DNA from: Alphaproteobacteria bacterium | GTDB lineage: Bacteria; Pseudomonadota; Alphaproteobacteria; Micropepsales; Micropepsaceae | Length of the DNA: 64,000 nt | Direction of reading: 5' to 3' | NCBI GenBank assembly: GCA_028871795.1 | Contig: JAGWMG010000004.1 | Span: 1 to 64,000 of the forward strand | In this document: positions 1-10,660 of the stretch, in pieces | How positions within the stretch are numbered: the first letter of the stretch is position 1 | Layout of the letters: each line of letters starts with the position of its first letter | Program-made: the position numbers and the translations under genes | Notes under the pieces: generated by a model | Seen by the model: the letters and a program-made list of their open reading frames with translations, nothing else | Database searches by the model: none | Told to the model about the DNA's origin: nothing

Positions 1-2
1 TC

Positions 3-47
3 CGCGAAGCCTGTGGGATGGCAAAGGTGCTCGGGGATTCCGCCTGA
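3..47 (+). CDS. 3' end of an unidentified upstream gene
   Basis: An open frame enters from the left edge and stops at a TGA at 45-47, giving a tail ending ACGMAKVLGDSA. Only 14 codons are visible. The usual neighbour upstream of secG is tpiA, but this tail does not look like the end of triosephosphate isomerase, so no function is proposed. About 170 bp without an obvious gene separate it from secG. Confidence 0.3.
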   Translation, partial: REACGMAKVLGDSA

Positions 48-218
48 AAAACGGATTTCACGGGCCGGCCGATGCCGGAAATCAGGGGCGGGTTCGCCGG
101 GCGCAGTTCGACAAATCGGGCGCTCGGTGTGCCCGCCTTTTCGTTGGAGAGCTGCCGTTCGCCCCTTCCCATCCCGGCACCAACCGTCTATTGAACCGGC
201 CCGGAAAAGGCACACGCC

Positions 219-569
219 ATGCAAGCCCTGTTGCTCGTCATCGAACTCCTGATCGCGGTTGCGCTCATCATCGTGGTCCTGATGCAGCGTTCGGAGGGCG
301 GCGCGTTGGGGATGGGCGGCGGCGGCTCGGGCCTGGGCGGGCTGTTCAGCCCGCGCGGCGCGTCCGACACGTTGACCCGCACGACGGCCATCCTGGCCGT
401 CCTGTTCTTCGGCATCTGCCTGGCCCTCAACCTGATGGTGGCGCACTCCGTAAAGCCGAAATCGATCCTTGATTCGACGGGCGCGCCGAGCCGGCTGACC
501 GTGCCGCTGCAAAGACCCGCGACACCGGCTCCGGCGCAACCGACGCCGTCGGTGCCGACACCCCACTAA
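219..569 (+). CDS. secG: Preprotein translocase subunit SecG
   Basis: 116 residues. SecG is the small accessory subunit of the SecYEG channel in the inner membrane. A first membrane helix (residues about 3-22) is followed by MQRSEGGALG and a Gly-rich loop (GMGGGGSGLGG), the family signature, then a second helix (about 52-74) and a Pro/Ala/Thr-rich tail. The ATG at 219 has an AAAGG stretch upstream. A longer overlapping frame starting at 191 lacks the helices and is a shadow. secG next to pyrG is a common alphaproteobacterial arrangement. Confidence 0.95.
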   Translation: MQALLLVIELLIAVALIIVVLMQRSEGGALGMGGGGSGLGGLFSPRGASDTLTRTTAILAVLFFGICLALNLMVAHSVKPKSILDSTGAPSRLTVPLQRPATPAPAQPTPSVPTPH

Positions 570-681
570 ATTCATGGAATTCAGCGGCTTGCGCGGCTTC
601 CCTGAGGCAAAACTTCGGATCGTCGAAAAAGCGAATCTTTGCGCTTGAGTGTGCGGAGGTCTTTCGACATGTTGGCCTTCC

Positions 682-2310
682 ATGGCGCGGTTGATCTTCA
701 TCACCGGCGGCGTGGTCTCTTCCTTGGGAAAAGGTCTAGCCTCCGCGGCTCTCGGAGCCCTTTTGCAGGCGCGCGGCTATAAGGTCCGCCTGCGCAAGCT
801 GGACCCCTATCTCAACGTCGATCCGGGGACCATGAGTCCCCATCAGCACGGCGAGGTCTATGTCACCGACGACGGTGCGGAGACCGATCTCGACCTTGGC
901 CACTACGAGCGCTTCACCGGCGTGTCGTCGGGGCGCGCCGACAACATCACCAGCGGGCGCATCTACCAGCAGGTCATCGAGAAGGAGCGCCGCGGCGAGT
1001 ATCTCGGCCGCACCGTGCAGGTGATCCCCCACGTCACCGACATGATAAAGGAATTCATGCTGGCGGGCAGCGGCGACGTCGATTTCCTGCTTTGCGAGAT
1101 CGGCGGCACGGTGGGCGACATCGAGGGCCTGCCGTTCTTCGAAGCCATCCGCCAGCTCGGCAACGAACTGGGCCGCGAGCATCACGCCTTCGTGCATCTG
1201 ACGCTGGTGCCTTATCTCGAAGCCGCCGGCGAACTGAAGACCAAGCCGACGCAGCACTCGGTGAAGGAGTTACGCGCCATCGGCATCCAGCCCGACATCC
1301 TGCTTTGCCGCTCGGCGAAACCTCTTCCGGAGGACGAACGCCGCAAAATCGGCCTGTTCTGCAACCTGCCGGCCCGGCGCGTGATCCCCGCGCTCGATCT
1401 TTCGACGATCTATGAGGTGCCGCTGGCCTATCACGAGGTGGGCTTCGACGACGAAATCCTCGACGTCTTCGGCATCAAGGACGCGCCGCCGCCCGATCTT
1501 TCCAGATGGCAATGGGTGGTGGACAGGGTGCGCAATCCGGAAGGCGAGGTGCGCATCGCCGTCGTCGGCAAATACATGCAGGTGAAAGATTCCTACAAGT
1601 CGCTGTCGGAAGCGCTCACCCACGGCGGGCTGGCCAACAACGTGCATGTGCAGATCGAAATGATCGACAGCGAGATTTTCGAGCGCGCCGACGCGGCGAG
1701 TTTCCTGGAGAACGTCAACGGCATCCTGGTGCCCGGCGGCTTCGGCGAACGCGGCACGGAGGGCAAGATCCGGGCGGTGAAGTTCGCGCGCGAACGCGGG
1801 GTGCCGTTCTTCGGCATCTGCTACGGGCTGCATATGGCGGTGATCGAGACGGCGCGCGATCTGGCCGGCCTCGAAGACGCCGGCACCACCGAGAACGGCA
1901 GGCCGCGCCATCCCGTGATCTGTCTGATGACCGAGTGGCTGAAAGGCAATCAGGTCGAGACGCGCGCGGCCGACGGCGACCTCGGCGGCACGATGCGTCT
2001 GGGCGCTTATCCCGCGGTGCTGACGGCGGGCAGTCGCGTCGCCGAAGTCTACGGCGTGCGCGAGATTTCCGAGCGCCACCGCCACCGCTTCGAGGTCAAC
2101 GTCAACTACATCAAGCACCTGGCCGAGCACGGATTGAAGGTGTCGGGCTGGTCGCCGGACGGCAGGCTGCCCGAGATCATGGAAATCCCCGACCACCCCT
2201 GGTTCATCGGCGTGCAGTTCCATCCCGAACTGAAATCGCGCCCCTTCGACCCGCACCCGCTGTTCCGGTCATTTATCGCTGCAGCGGTAAAGCAGGGGAG
2301 GTTGGTGTAG
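682..2310 (+). CDS. pyrG: CTP synthase
   Basis: 542 residues, the normal length for CTP synthase, which makes CTP from UTP, ATP and glutamine. The start at 682 gives the conserved opening [18 protein letters not shown]; the frame extends upstream to 649 but that stretch is not conserved. The N-terminal synthetase domain is followed by a class I glutamine amidotransferase domain with PGGFGERG, the nucleophile motif GICYGLH (Cys) and the HPE triad motif near the C-terminus (FHPELKSRP). A foreign-looking gene follows only 6 bp after the stop. Confidence 0.97.
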   Translation: MARLIFITGGVVSSLGKGLASAALGALLQARGYKVRLRKLDPYLNVDPGTMSPHQHGEVYVTDDGAETDLDLGHYERFTGVSSGRADNITSGRIYQQVIEKERRGEYLGRTVQVIPHVTDMIKEFMLAGSGDVDFLLCEIGGTVGDIEGLPFFEAIRQLGNELGREHHAFVHLTLVPYLEAAGELKTKPTQHSVKELRAIGIQPDILLCRSAKPLPEDERRKIGLFCNLPARRVIPALDLSTIYEVPLAYHEVGFDDEILDVFGIKDAPPPDLSRWQWVVDRVRNPEGEVRIAVVGKYMQVKDSYKSLSEALTHGGLANNVHVQIEMIDSEIFERADAASFLENVNGILVPGGFGERGTEGKIRAVKFARERGVPFFGICYGLHMAVIETARDLAGLEDAGTTENGRPRHPVICLMTEWLKGNQVETRAADGDLGGTMRLGAYPAVLTAGSRVAEVYGVREISERHRHRFEVNVNYIKHLAEHGLKVSGWSPDGRLPEIMEIPDHPWFIGVQFHPELKSRPFDPHPLFRSFIAAAVKQGRLV

Positions 2311-2316
2311 AAAGCT

Positions 2317-2961
2317 ATGCTGATCTTCACGCACCAATGTCCGCATTGTGCAACAGACCATATCGGCCTGCATATCGTTAATTGGAAGAAGGTGGCCGAA
2401 TATCAATACGTGGCCAACTTTCTATGCCCGCGTTGCGATCTGCCATCGGGGGCAATGTTCACTCCGAGCCGCTCAATGACCCCTTTTGAGCATTTGTCGC
2501 GCAATAACGACGAAGCGGACGTTTCAGATTATGGTTGGGAAGCGATAAGGTTCTGGCCTTCAGTCCCTAAGCCAGAAATTCCCGAAAACCTTCCGCCTGA
2601 GGTTACGCGCATCTACCTGCAGGCGGAGCGGAACTTCCCGATGGAAGGAAATGAAGAAGCTGCGGGAACGATGTACCGCAAAGCTCTCGATATCGGATTG
2701 AAGAGAATTGATCCTAATTTGGATGGCACGCTTGCCGCCCGTATCAGGAAGCTCTCTGCGGCAGGAAAGATTCCTATTGATGTGGCGGAATGGTCTGGCT
2801 GCGTGCGCGAAATCGGGAATGATGCAGCACACGAAGAGACCCCCGTCACACGAAAAGAGCTTGAGGACTTGAAGAACTTCAGTGATGCAGTTCTTCGCTA
2901 TCTCTTCTCGCTTCCGGGGATGGTGAAGAAACGGCGCGGCGAGAAACTGGATTGGGAATAG
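2317..2961 (+). CDS. DUF4145 domain protein with N-terminal zinc-ribbon-like cysteines
   Basis: 214 residues. The N-terminus has two CxxC pairs (CPHC and CPRC, about residues 8-39) that could bind zinc. The C-terminal half carries the DUF4145 signature (EIGNDAAHEE, about residues 166-175). Function is unknown; the domain recurs near restriction and abortive-infection genes, so a defence role is possible but only inferred. The gene begins 6 bp after pyrG, has visibly lower GC than its neighbours, and lies beside a toxin-antitoxin pair, which suggests acquired DNA. The start ATG is at 2317. Confidence 0.8.
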   Translation: MLIFTHQCPHCATDHIGLHIVNWKKVAEYQYVANFLCPRCDLPSGAMFTPSRSMTPFEHLSRNNDEADVSDYGWEAIRFWPSVPKPEIPENLPPEVTRIYLQAERNFPMEGNEEAAGTMYRKALDIGLKRIDPNLDGTLAARIRKLSAAGKIPIDVAEWSGCVREIGNDAAHEETPVTRKELEDLKNFSDAVLRYLFSLPGMVKKRRGEKLDWE

Positions 2962-2964
2962 CCG

Positions 2965-3270
2965 TCACGCCGCCCTGAGCGCCTTCGTCACCGCCTTCGG
3001 TGCGCGGTCGATGACCAGCAGATAGGCGCGCGTCGGGCCTTCGGGAATTCGCTTGCCCTGTTCCCAGTGACGCAGCGTGTTGACGGAGAATCCGAACTGC
3101 CGCGCGAATTGCTCTTGGGTCATTTTCAACTTGGTGCGAATCCGGCACACGTCGATTTCATGGGGAATGTGGACGCGATATTGGCTGACATCGGCTTCGC
3201 CTTTTGCAAAGGCGAGGGCCTGACGCGCGCCGCGCAGTATGCTTTCCGCAATCGGGTCTTTCTTTTTCAT
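2965..3270 (-). CDS. HTH antitoxin of a toxin-first type II pair
   Basis: 101 residues from ATG 3270. An N-terminal region that may contact the toxin is followed by a Cro/C1-type helix-turn-helix (KLKMTQEQFARQFGFSVNTL, then RHWEQGKRIPEGP, about residues 47-79). The start overlaps the toxin stop in ATGA, so translation is coupled. The layout (RelE-like toxin first, HTH antitoxin second) matches HigBA/NadT-NadS systems. It probably represses its own operon through the palindrome at 3627-3641. Confidence 0.85.
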   Translation of the reverse strand: MKKKDPIAESILRGARQALAFAKGEADVSQYRVHIPHEIDVCRIRTKLKMTQEQFARQFGFSVNTLRHWEQGKRIPEGPTRAYLLVIDRAPKAVTKALRAA

Positions 3271-3617
3271 GGCTTTCCGTAGCTTTCCACAGTCCATTTG
3301 GTGATCTTTTTCAATTCATTCTTTGCCGAATCGCTCAAATCGGCTTGCGTGTTCTTGGCATAGATCGAATAAACGAACAGCGGCAGCTTCTCGCTGTGAA
3401 AGAAATAAATCACCCGCGCGCCGCCGCGTTTGCCGCGTCCCTCAAGCCCCCAGCGCAGCTTTCTGACGCCGCCTGTGCCTGGGATCAGGTCGCCTGTCTC
3501 CGGGTTGCTCGCCAAGAAATCCACGAGCTGCACGCGTTCGTCCTCATCCATGAGTTTGCGCGTGGCTGCCAGGAATTCCGGGGTCTCCACCACGGTGACC
3601 GGCGCACTCTGTGCCAT
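3267..3617 (-). CDS. RelE-family toxin
   Basis: 116 residues. The RelE/HigB-like fold is recognisable from FLASNPETGDLIPGTGGVRK, RGGARVIYFF and LPLFVYSIYAKNTQADLS, typical of the COG4737-type toxins that cleave mRNA on the ribosome. It is the first gene of a two-gene operon; its TGA overlaps the antitoxin ATG. It lies in the accessory patch between pyrG and kdsA. Activity is inferred from family. Confidence 0.85.
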   Translation of the reverse strand: MAQSAPVTVVETPEFLAATRKLMDEDERVQLVDFLASNPETGDLIPGTGGVRKLRWGLEGRGKRGGARVIYFFHSEKLPLFVYSIYAKNTQADLSDSAKNELKKITKWTVESYGKP

Positions 3618-3626
3618 ACTGCAATA

Positions 3627-3641
3627 TAGTCCATTGGACTA
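3627..3641. promoter_or_regulatory. Palindromic operator of the toxin-antitoxin operon
   Basis: TAGTCC-ATT-GGACTA is a perfect 6-bp inverted repeat with a 3-base centre, 9 bp upstream of the toxin start. Position and symmetry fit an antitoxin-bound autoregulatory operator. Binding is inferred. Confidence 0.55.
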
Positions 3642-3699
3642 GGTAAATCAAATCGCCTTTCTTAGCGTTTCGTAAACGTCTGCCTCCTAGCATCGGCGC

Positions 3700-4530
3700 A
3701 TGAGCCGGAAGTCCGCGATTTTCGGGGTTGCGTGGGCGTTTTGCATAGCGCCGGCATTCGCTCAGGGTGCGGCGCCATCCGCGCCGCCTCAACCTCGCTA
3801 TGCCACCATGCTTTCGCCTGGCGACGACGATGCGCTGGTCGATGGCGCCAAGCCCACTGCCGCGCCGACGACCCCTGTCAGCACGGCGCCGGTCCAGCCT
3901 GTCGCCGCCGCTGCTCCGTCGACGACGACCCCGCGCTACGCGACGATGGAGACGCCGCAAACCGAAACCGTGACGGTCACCGGTCTGCGCCCGTCTGAAG
4001 ACACAACCTATCACCTGGGCACGGGCGACACGGTGCGCGTCACCGTCTTCGGCGAGACCGATCTTTCGGGCGAGTTTCAGATCGACAGTCAGGGTTATGT
4101 CCGCCTGCCGCTGATCGGGCAGGTGCCGGCCGAGGGGCTTTCCACCTACGAGCTGGAATCGCGCGTCGCCGCCGCCCTGACCCAAGGCAGTTATCTCATC
4201 AATCCGCGCGTCAGCGTCGAGGTCACCACCTACCGGCCGTTCTACATCATCGGCGAAGTCGCCAAGCCCGGCGAATATCCCTACGTGAACGCCATGTCGG
4301 TGCCCAACGCGATCGCGCTGGCGGGCGGTTACACCGAGCTGGCGTCGGAATCCACGGTCTACATCCGCCACCAGGGCCAGGTTAAAGGGCAGGAGGTACC
4401 GGCCGACGAGTCCACGCGTGTCCGCCCCGGCGACGTCGTGCGCGTCGAGCGGACGACCTATTGGTCCATCATAACGCTGCTCGCGCCCATCATCTCGCCG
4501 TTCACCAGCGTCGCCTATCTGCTGAAATAG
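3700..4530 (+). CDS. Polysaccharide biosynthesis/export protein (Wza-like, SLBB domain)
   Basis: 276 residues with a signal peptide (cleavage near AFA-QG, residue 22). After a Pro/Ala/Thr-rich spacer, a Poly_export domain starts at YHLGTGDTVRVTVFGE (about 102) and an SLBB-type segment follows (FYIIGEVAKPGEYPYVN, about 183-200). These periplasmic/outer-membrane proteins form the exit channel for capsule or exopolysaccharide. No Wzc kinase or polymerase lies beside it, and the protein is shorter than E. coli Wza. It is transcribed away from the toxin-antitoxin pair. Confidence 0.88.
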   Translation: MSRKSAIFGVAWAFCIAPAFAQGAAPSAPPQPRYATMLSPGDDDALVDGAKPTAAPTTPVSTAPVQPVAAAAPSTTTPRYATMETPQTETVTVTGLRPSEDTTYHLGTGDTVRVTVFGETDLSGEFQIDSQGYVRLPLIGQVPAEGLSTYELESRVAAALTQGSYLINPRVSVEVTTYRPFYIIGEVAKPGEYPYVNAMSVPNAIALAGGYTELASESTVYIRHQGQVKGQEVPADESTRVRPGDVVRVERTTYWSIITLLAPIISPFTSVAYLLK

Positions 4531-4564
4531 ACGCAGTGGCGTTTGCGCGGATCGTCGCTAGAAT

Positions 4565-5419
4565 ATGGCCATGACCGCTGTCCAGCCCAACGCGACCGTA
4601 AAGGTCGGTTCCGTCGAAATCGGCAATGCGAAGAAGCTCGCAATCATTGCCGGCCCCTGTCAGCTCGAAAGCCGGGTGCACGCCTTCGAAATGGCGTCCG
4701 CGCTGAAGGAGATCGCGGCCAAGGCCGGCGTCGGGCTGATCTACAAGACGAGTTTCGACAAGGCCAACCGCACCTCCGCCAACACGGCGCGCGGTATGGG
4801 GCTGGAGCTGGCGCTGCCGATCTTCGCCGACATCCGCCGCGAGCTTGGCGTTCCGGTGCTGACCGACGTGCACGAGCGCGACCATTGCGCCGCCGTGGCC
4901 GACGCCGTCGATGTGCTGCAGATTCCGGCCTTCCTCTGTCGGCAGACCGACCTGCTGATCGCGGCGGCGAAAACCCACAAGGCCGTCAATATCAAGAAGG
5001 GCCAGTTCCTGGCGCCGTGGGACATGAAGAACGTGATCGCCAAGATCACCGGCGCGGGCAATCCGAACGTGCTGGCGACCGAGCGCGGTGCGAGTTTCGG
5101 CTACAACGCGCTAGTGTCGGACATGCGCGCGCTGCCGATCATGGCGACGTTCGGCGTGCCGGTGGTGTTCGACGCCACGCATTCCGTACAGCAACCGGGC
5201 GGGCTCGGGGCCACGACGGGCGGCGAGCGCGAAATGGTGCCTTATCTCGCGCGCGCCGCCGTGGCGGTTGGCGTCGCCGCCGTCTTCATCGAGGTTCATC
5301 AGGACCCGGACCGCGCACCTTCGGACGGCCCCAACATGCTCAAGCTGAAGGACGTACCAGCGCTTCTCGATGAACTCGTCGCCATCGACGCCATCGCCAA
5401 AAGGCGGGTCGCGAGCTAG
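4565..5419 (+). CDS. kdsA: 2-dehydro-3-deoxyphosphooctonate aldolase (KDO-8-P synthase)
   Basis: 284 residues. It condenses phosphoenolpyruvate with arabinose 5-phosphate to KDO-8-P, the precursor of the lipopolysaccharide inner core. Family motifs are present: IIAGPCQLES (about 28-37), YKTSFDKANRTS, LTDVHE, IPAFLCRQTDLL, NIKKGQFLAPW, DATHSVQ and EVHQDPDRAPSDGPN. The ATG at 4565 is used, with a second in-frame ATG two codons on. The 3' end overlaps the convergent MAPEG gene by 4 bp. Confidence 0.95.
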   Translation: MAMTAVQPNATVKVGSVEIGNAKKLAIIAGPCQLESRVHAFEMASALKEIAAKAGVGLIYKTSFDKANRTSANTARGMGLELALPIFADIRRELGVPVLTDVHERDHCAAVADAVDVLQIPAFLCRQTDLLIAAAKTHKAVNIKKGQFLAPWDMKNVIAKITGAGNPNVLATERGASFGYNALVSDMRALPIMATFGVPVVFDATHSVQQPGGLGATTGGEREMVPYLARAAVAVGVAAVFIEVHQDPDRAPSDGPNMLKLKDVPALLDELVAIDAIAKRRVAS

Positions 5420-5835
5420 GCGTTCATGGCCATGAAGACTTCCACGATGCCATAGACCGAAAGGATCAGCAGCCCAAACTGCGCGATCGCGGCGATGCCA
5501 AATCCCGTTCCGCGCTTGTCCGGAGCGGTCATGTATCCCGTCATGTAAAAGACCCGCCCGACCACCCACATAAGGCCGAATGCCGCCGGCAGCCACGGCA
5601 GCAGATGAAAGTAGATTGTCGCCAGCCACAGCAGCGGAAGGAACACCGGCAGCGCCTCCAACGTGTTCATTTGCACGCGGAAGGCGCATTCGAATTCCAG
5701 CGGACCGGCCGTTGCAGGCGCCTTGACGCCATGCTTCGCGCGCATCTGTGCGACGCGCACGCCCATGTAGAAATAGAGGATGATCGCGAGAATTGTGACA
5801 ATCGCGCTCAACAAATCGGCAGGCAAGGTGGCCAT
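5416..5835 (-). CDS. MAPEG family membrane protein
   Basis: 139 residues with four predicted membrane helices. The MAPEG signature is clear: residues 30-60 include a basic cytosolic loop and FRVQMNTLEALPVFLPLLW, with GRVFYMTGY further on. The family includes glutathione transferase- and peroxidase-like membrane enzymes; the substrate cannot be read from sequence. It converges on kdsA with a 4-bp overlap. Confidence 0.88.
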   Translation of the reverse strand: MATLPADLLSAIVTILAIILYFYMGVRVAQMRAKHGVKAPATAGPLEFECAFRVQMNTLEALPVFLPLLWLATIYFHLLPWLPAAFGLMWVVGRVFYMTGYMTAPDKRGTGFGIAAIAQFGLLILSVYGIVEVFMAMNA

Positions 5836-5837
5836 AG

Positions 5838-7295
<1,458 letters not shown>

Positions 7296-7317
7296 CGCAC
7301 GCGGTTGCAGATTTAAC

Positions 7318-7372
7318 GATTCTCCGCTTGACCAGGCGAATCACTATGTGATTCGTTCAGCGGATGCGAATC
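7318..7372. promoter_or_regulatory. Cluster of four GANTC methylation sites with a palindrome upstream of the ftsB-like gene
   Basis: GATTC at 7318, GAATC at 7338, GATTC at 7350 and GAATC at 7368 lie within 55 bp. The middle two form a perfect palindrome CGAATCAC-TAT-GTGATTCG (7337-7355), 8 bp upstream of the ATG at 7364. GANTC is the target of the cell-cycle methyltransferase CcrM in Alphaproteobacteria, which affects transcription of division genes. Regulation here is inferred. Confidence 0.5.
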
Positions 7373-7681
7373 AGGCGAAGCGTTACTCGCTTTTTCAGTC
7401 TGGCCGTCCTGCCCGCCATCAGCGCCGCGGTGATTTCCTATTTCGGCTATTACGCGGTCTGGGGCGAGCGTGGCTATCGGGCGCTCGATGGTGTTCAAGC
7501 CCGGCTTGCGGACGCGCACGGCCAGTTGGATCAGATCAGCGACCAGAACAAACGGCTCGGCCACCGCATCGAGTTGTTGAAGCCCGGCGCGGCCGACCCC
7601 GACCTGGTGGAGGAGTTGGCCCGGACCAAATTGATGGACGGCGCTCCCGGCCAGGTGGCCGTCCCCCGCCAGCAGCAGTAA
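7364..7681 (+). CDS. FtsB/DivIC-like septum formation initiator
   Basis: 105 residues: a short basic N-terminus, one membrane helix (about 10-30, ending ISYFGYYAVWG), then a periplasmic coiled coil (YRALDGVQARLADAHGQLDQ and on to about residue 75) and a PDLVEELARTKL segment typical of the family. FtsB links FtsL and FtsQ at the divisome. The position between eno and pdhA is conserved in Alphaproteobacteria. Residues 76-105 are low-complexity. Confidence 0.9.
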   Translation: MRIRRSVTRFFSLAVLPAISAAVISYFGYYAVWGERGYRALDGVQARLADAHGQLDQISDQNKRLGHRIELLKPGAADPDLVEELARTKLMDGAPGQVAVPRQQQ

Positions 7682-7800
7682 ACCCGTCTTCCGCTCCCGA
7701 AAAGGCCGCCCTGACGTGCCGTCAAGCTTGCAAAATGCAGGCGCGCTTGCCACAACGCCCGCCCACGTCTTCTCAAACGGCAGCGTAAAGCGGGCAGGAA

Positions 7801-8811
7801 ATGAGCGAACCGAGGAAGGCCGTTGTAGCCGGTGTCAACACTAGCGCGCCGGCTGCGAATTCGCTGCTCCTGAAGACCTTCTATTCCGACATGCTGCTGA
7901 TACGCCGGTTCGACGAGCGGGCGGGCCAGCTTTATGGCATGGGTCTCATCGGCGGTTTCTGCCATCTGTACATCGGCCAGGAAGCGGTCGTCGTCGGCAT
8001 GCAAGCGAATGTCGGACCGCAGGACCAAGTCATCACTGCCTATCGCGATCACGGCCACATGCTCGCCTGCGGTATGGACCCCAAGGGCGTGATGAGCGAG
8101 CTGACGGGCCGCGCCTCGGGCTACTCCAAGGGCAAAGGCGGCTCGATGCACATGTTTTCGGGCGAGAAGCGGTTCTTCGGCGGTCACGGCATCGTCGGCG
8201 CACAGGTTCCCTTGGGCACCGGACTGGCCTTCGCCGACAGGTACCAAAACAACGGCGGGGTGTCGCTGACCTACTTCGGTGATGGTGCGGCGAACCAGGG
8301 CCAAGTCTACGAGAGCTTCAATATGGCCCAGCTTTGGAAGCTGCCGGTCGTCTACGTCATCGAGAACAACCATTACGCCATGGGTACGAGCGTCGAGCGA
8401 TCGAGCGCCGAGCCCCAACTGTTCAAGCGTGGCGTCTCCTTCAATATTCCGGGGGAGGAAGTGGACGGGATGGATGTCGAAGCCGTGCACGCCGCCGGGC
8501 GCAAGGCCACCGAATGGTGCCGTTCCGGCAACGGTCCTTATATCCTCGAGATGAAGACTTATCGCTACCGTGGCCACTCCATGTCCGACCCCGCGAAGTA
8601 TCGTACGCGCGAGGAAGTCCAGACCATGCGCGAGAAGCGCGATCCCATCGAGCATCTCGGCCAGAAGCTCATCTCCCGCGGCATCGCCACGGAAGACGAA
8701 CTCAAGGGGCTCGACAAGGAAATCCGCCTGACCGTCAATATGGCGGCCGAATTCGCGATCGAAAGCCCGGAACCGGAGCTGTCCGAACTCTTCACCGACA
8801 TGGTTGCCTGA
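7801..8811 (+). CDS. pdhA: Pyruvate dehydrogenase E1 component, alpha subunit
   Basis: 336 residues. It decarboxylates pyruvate with thiamine diphosphate. The ThDP motif is [15 protein letters not shown] (about 161-175) with [10 protein letters not shown] further on, and the phosphorylation-loop-like stretch [19 protein letters not shown] is present. The TGA shares one base with the pdhB ATG, so the operon is tightly coupled. A 119-bp gap separates it from the ftsB-like gene. Confidence 0.96.
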   Translation: MSEPRKAVVAGVNTSAPAANSLLLKTFYSDMLLIRRFDERAGQLYGMGLIGGFCHLYIGQEAVVVGMQANVGPQDQVITAYRDHGHMLACGMDPKGVMSELTGRASGYSKGKGGSMHMFSGEKRFFGGHGIVGAQVPLGTGLAFADRYQNNGGVSLTYFGDGAANQGQVYESFNMAQLWKLPVVYVIENNHYAMGTSVERSSAEPQLFKRGVSFNIPGEEVDGMDVEAVHAAGRKATEWCRSGNGPYILEMKTYRYRGHSMSDPAKYRTREEVQTMREKRDPIEHLGQKLISRGIATEDELKGLDKEIRLTVNMAAEFAIESPEPELSELFTDMVA

Positions 8812-10256
8812 TGTCCACCCAGATTCTGATGCCCGCGCTCTCGCCCACGATGGAAGAGGGCAAGCTCGCCAAGTGGCTGGTCAAGGAAGGCGACGCCGTG
8901 AAGTCGGGCGACATCCTGGCCGAAATCGAAACCGACAAGGCGACAATGGAATTCGAGGCCGTGGACGAGGGCCGCATCGGAAAAATCCTGGTTCCCGAAG
9001 GCACCGAAGGCGTGAAGGTGAATTCGCCGATCGCCATGCTGGAGGGAGATGACGAGAGGAGTTCTTCCCCTTCCTCCTTTCAGGGGAAGCCAAGTTCGCG
9101 AATCGAATTTGGCGGGGGGGACGTGCATAGCGCGGCTAAACCCCTCCCCGAGCCGCTTCGCGGCTCGACCTCGTCCGGCAAAAGCTCCACCGGAGCTTTT
9201 GCTTCCGGCCTCGATCCTCAAGGGCAGGGTGGAAAAACTCTCACCGAACCGGAAGTCCCCGAAGGCACCGAGATGGTTACCATGACCGTGCGCGAGGCGT
9301 TGCGCGACGCCATGGCGGAAGAAATGCGCCGCGACGACACCGTGTTCCTGTTGGGCGAGGAAGTCGCACAATACCAGGGTGCCTACAAAGTCAGCCAGGG
9401 GCTGCTGGAGGAGTTCGGCGACAGGCGCGTGATCGACGCGCCAATCACCGAGCAGGGCTTTGCCGGCCTTGGTGTCGGTGCCGCGTTCAACGGCCTGAGG
9501 CCCATCATCGAATTTATGACCTGGAACTTCGCCATGCAGGCGATCGACCAGATCGTCAACTCCGCCGCCAAGACGCGCTACATGTCTGGCGGGCAGATGC
9601 ACTGCCCCATCGTCTTCCGCGGACCCAACGGGCCGGCGTCGCGAGTCGGCGCCCAGCACAGCCAGGATTATTCCGCCTGGTATGCCCATGTTCCGGGCCT
9701 GAAGGTGATCGCGCCGTATTTCGCGGCCGACGCCAAGGGTCTTTTGAAGGCGGCGATCCGCGATCCCAACCCCATTATTTTTCTGGAAAACGAAATTCTC
9801 TACGGCCGGTCTTTCCCGGTGCCGAAGCTCGACGATTGCGTGCTGCCGATCGGCAAGGCGCGGGTGATCCGGCCGGGCGCGCATGTGACCATCGTGGCGC
9901 ATTCGATCTGCGTCGGACTGATCCTGGAAGCCGCGGAGAAACTGGCGGCGGAAGGCATAGACGCCGAACTGATCGATCTGCGCACCCTGCGTCCGCTCGA
10001 CACCGACACGGTGATCGAGTCCGTGAAGAAAACCAACCGCGTCGTCACGGTGGAGCAGGGCTGGCCGATCTGCTCCATCGGTTCCGAAATCGCCTCCCAG
10101 GTCGTGGACAAGGCATTCGACTGGCTCGACGCGCCGCCCACCAAGGTCACCGGCAAGGACGTGCCGATGCCGTATGCCGCCAACCTCGAAAAGCTGGCGC
10201 TGCCGAGCGTGGACGACGTCATCGCCGCGGCGAAAGCGGTTTGCTACAGAGCCTGA
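8811..10256 (+). CDS. pdhB: Pyruvate dehydrogenase E1 component, beta subunit, with N-terminal lipoyl domain
   Basis: 481 residues. Residues 1-80 are a lipoyl domain with the target Lys in [10 protein letters not shown] (K43), as in other alphaproteobacterial PdhB proteins. A linker of about 70 residues follows, then the transketolase-like beta subunit ([57 protein letters not shown]). The linker is odd: its DNA has three perfect hairpins and a composition unlike the rest of the gene (see 9061-9200). The lipoyl domain is nearly identical to that of pdhC. Confidence 0.95.
   Translation: MSTQILMPALSPTMEEGKLAKWLVKEGDAVKSGDILAEIETDKATMEFEAVDEGRIGKILVPEGTEGVKVNSPIAMLEGDDERSSSPSSFQGKPSSRIEFGGGDVHSAAKPLPEPLRGSTSSGKSSTGAFASGLDPQGQGGKTLTEPEVPEGTEMVTMTVREALRDAMAEEMRRDDTVFLLGEEVAQYQGAYKVSQGLLEEFGDRRVIDAPITEQGFAGLGVGAAFNGLRPIIEFMTWNFAMQAIDQIVNSAAKTRYMSGGQMHCPIVFRGPNGPASRVGAQHSQDYSAWYAHVPGLKVIAPYFAADAKGLLKAAIRDPNPIIFLENEILYGRSFPVPKLDDCVLPIGKARVIRPGAHVTIVAHSICVGLILEAAEKLAAEGIDAELIDLRTLRPLDTDTVIESVKKTNRVVTVEQGWPICSIGSEIASQVVDKAFDWLDAPPTKVTGKDVPMPYAANLEKLALPSVDDVIAAAKAVCYRA
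9061..9200. repeat. Palindromic repeat-like DNA read in frame within the pdhB linker
   Basis: Three perfect inverted repeats sit inside the coding sequence: CTTCCCC/GGGGAAG (9064-9070, 9083-9089), GAGCCGC-TTC-GCGGCTC (9150-9166) and AAAAGCTCC-ACC-GGAGCTTTT (9180-9200), with runs such as CCCCTCCCCG and GGCGGGGGGG. This looks like intergenic palindromic repeat DNA that entered the gene without breaking the frame. Whether copies exist elsewhere in the genome is unknown. Confidence 0.6.
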
Positions 10257-10258
10257 CG

Positions 10259-10660
10259 ATGGATGCACCGGGCACGACATGGAAGAAGGGCGGCTGCCAT
10301 TGCGGCGCGGTCACCTTCGAGGTGCTGGCACCGGACGAAGTGGAGGTTATCGACTGCAGCTGCTCCATGTGCTCCAAGACGGGCTATCTGCATCTGATGG
10401 TGCCGAAAGAACGCTTCCGTCTGCTGTCGGGCGCCGATAAACTAACGACCTATCAATTCAACACCAAGGTCGCAAAACATCTGTTCTGCTCCGTCTGCGG
10501 GATAAAGTCGTTCTACGTGCCGCGCTCGCATCCGGACGGCTACAGCGTCAACTTCCGCTGCCTTACGTCCGCGGACTTTCGCGGCGTACGCATCGAGCCG
10601 TTCGATGGCGTCCATTGGGAACAACATGCGGCCGAACTGAAGCCGCTCGAGACGAACTGA
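10259..10660 (+). CDS. GFA/CENP-V family zinc protein
   Basis: 133 residues. Zinc-ligand motifs of the glutathione-dependent formaldehyde-activating (GFA/CENP-V) fold are present: GGCHCGAVTFEV (about 11-22), CSCSMCSKTG (about 37-46) and FCSVCGIKSFY. The family binds zinc and many members have no proven enzymatic role. It begins 2 bp after pdhB and its TGA overlaps the pdhC start, so it is co-translated within the pdh operon, where such a gene is not usual. Confidence 0.9.
   Translation: MDAPGTTWKKGGCHCGAVTFEVLAPDEVEVIDCSCSMCSKTGYLHLMVPKERFRLLSGADKLTTYQFNTKVAKHLFCSVCGIKSFYVPRSHPDGYSVNFRCLTSADFRGVRIEPFDGVHWEQHAAELKPLETN

Noticed and set aside
736-2256. Long minus-strand open frames opposite pyrG
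   Set aside because: They are mirror frames of a GC-rich conserved gene; their translations show no domain and the plus-strand CTP synthase is certain.
8334-8810. Upstream extension of the pdhB frame inside pdhA
   Set aside because: The stretch is out of frame with pdhA and unlike any protein; the lipoyl domain starts at the ATG at 8811.
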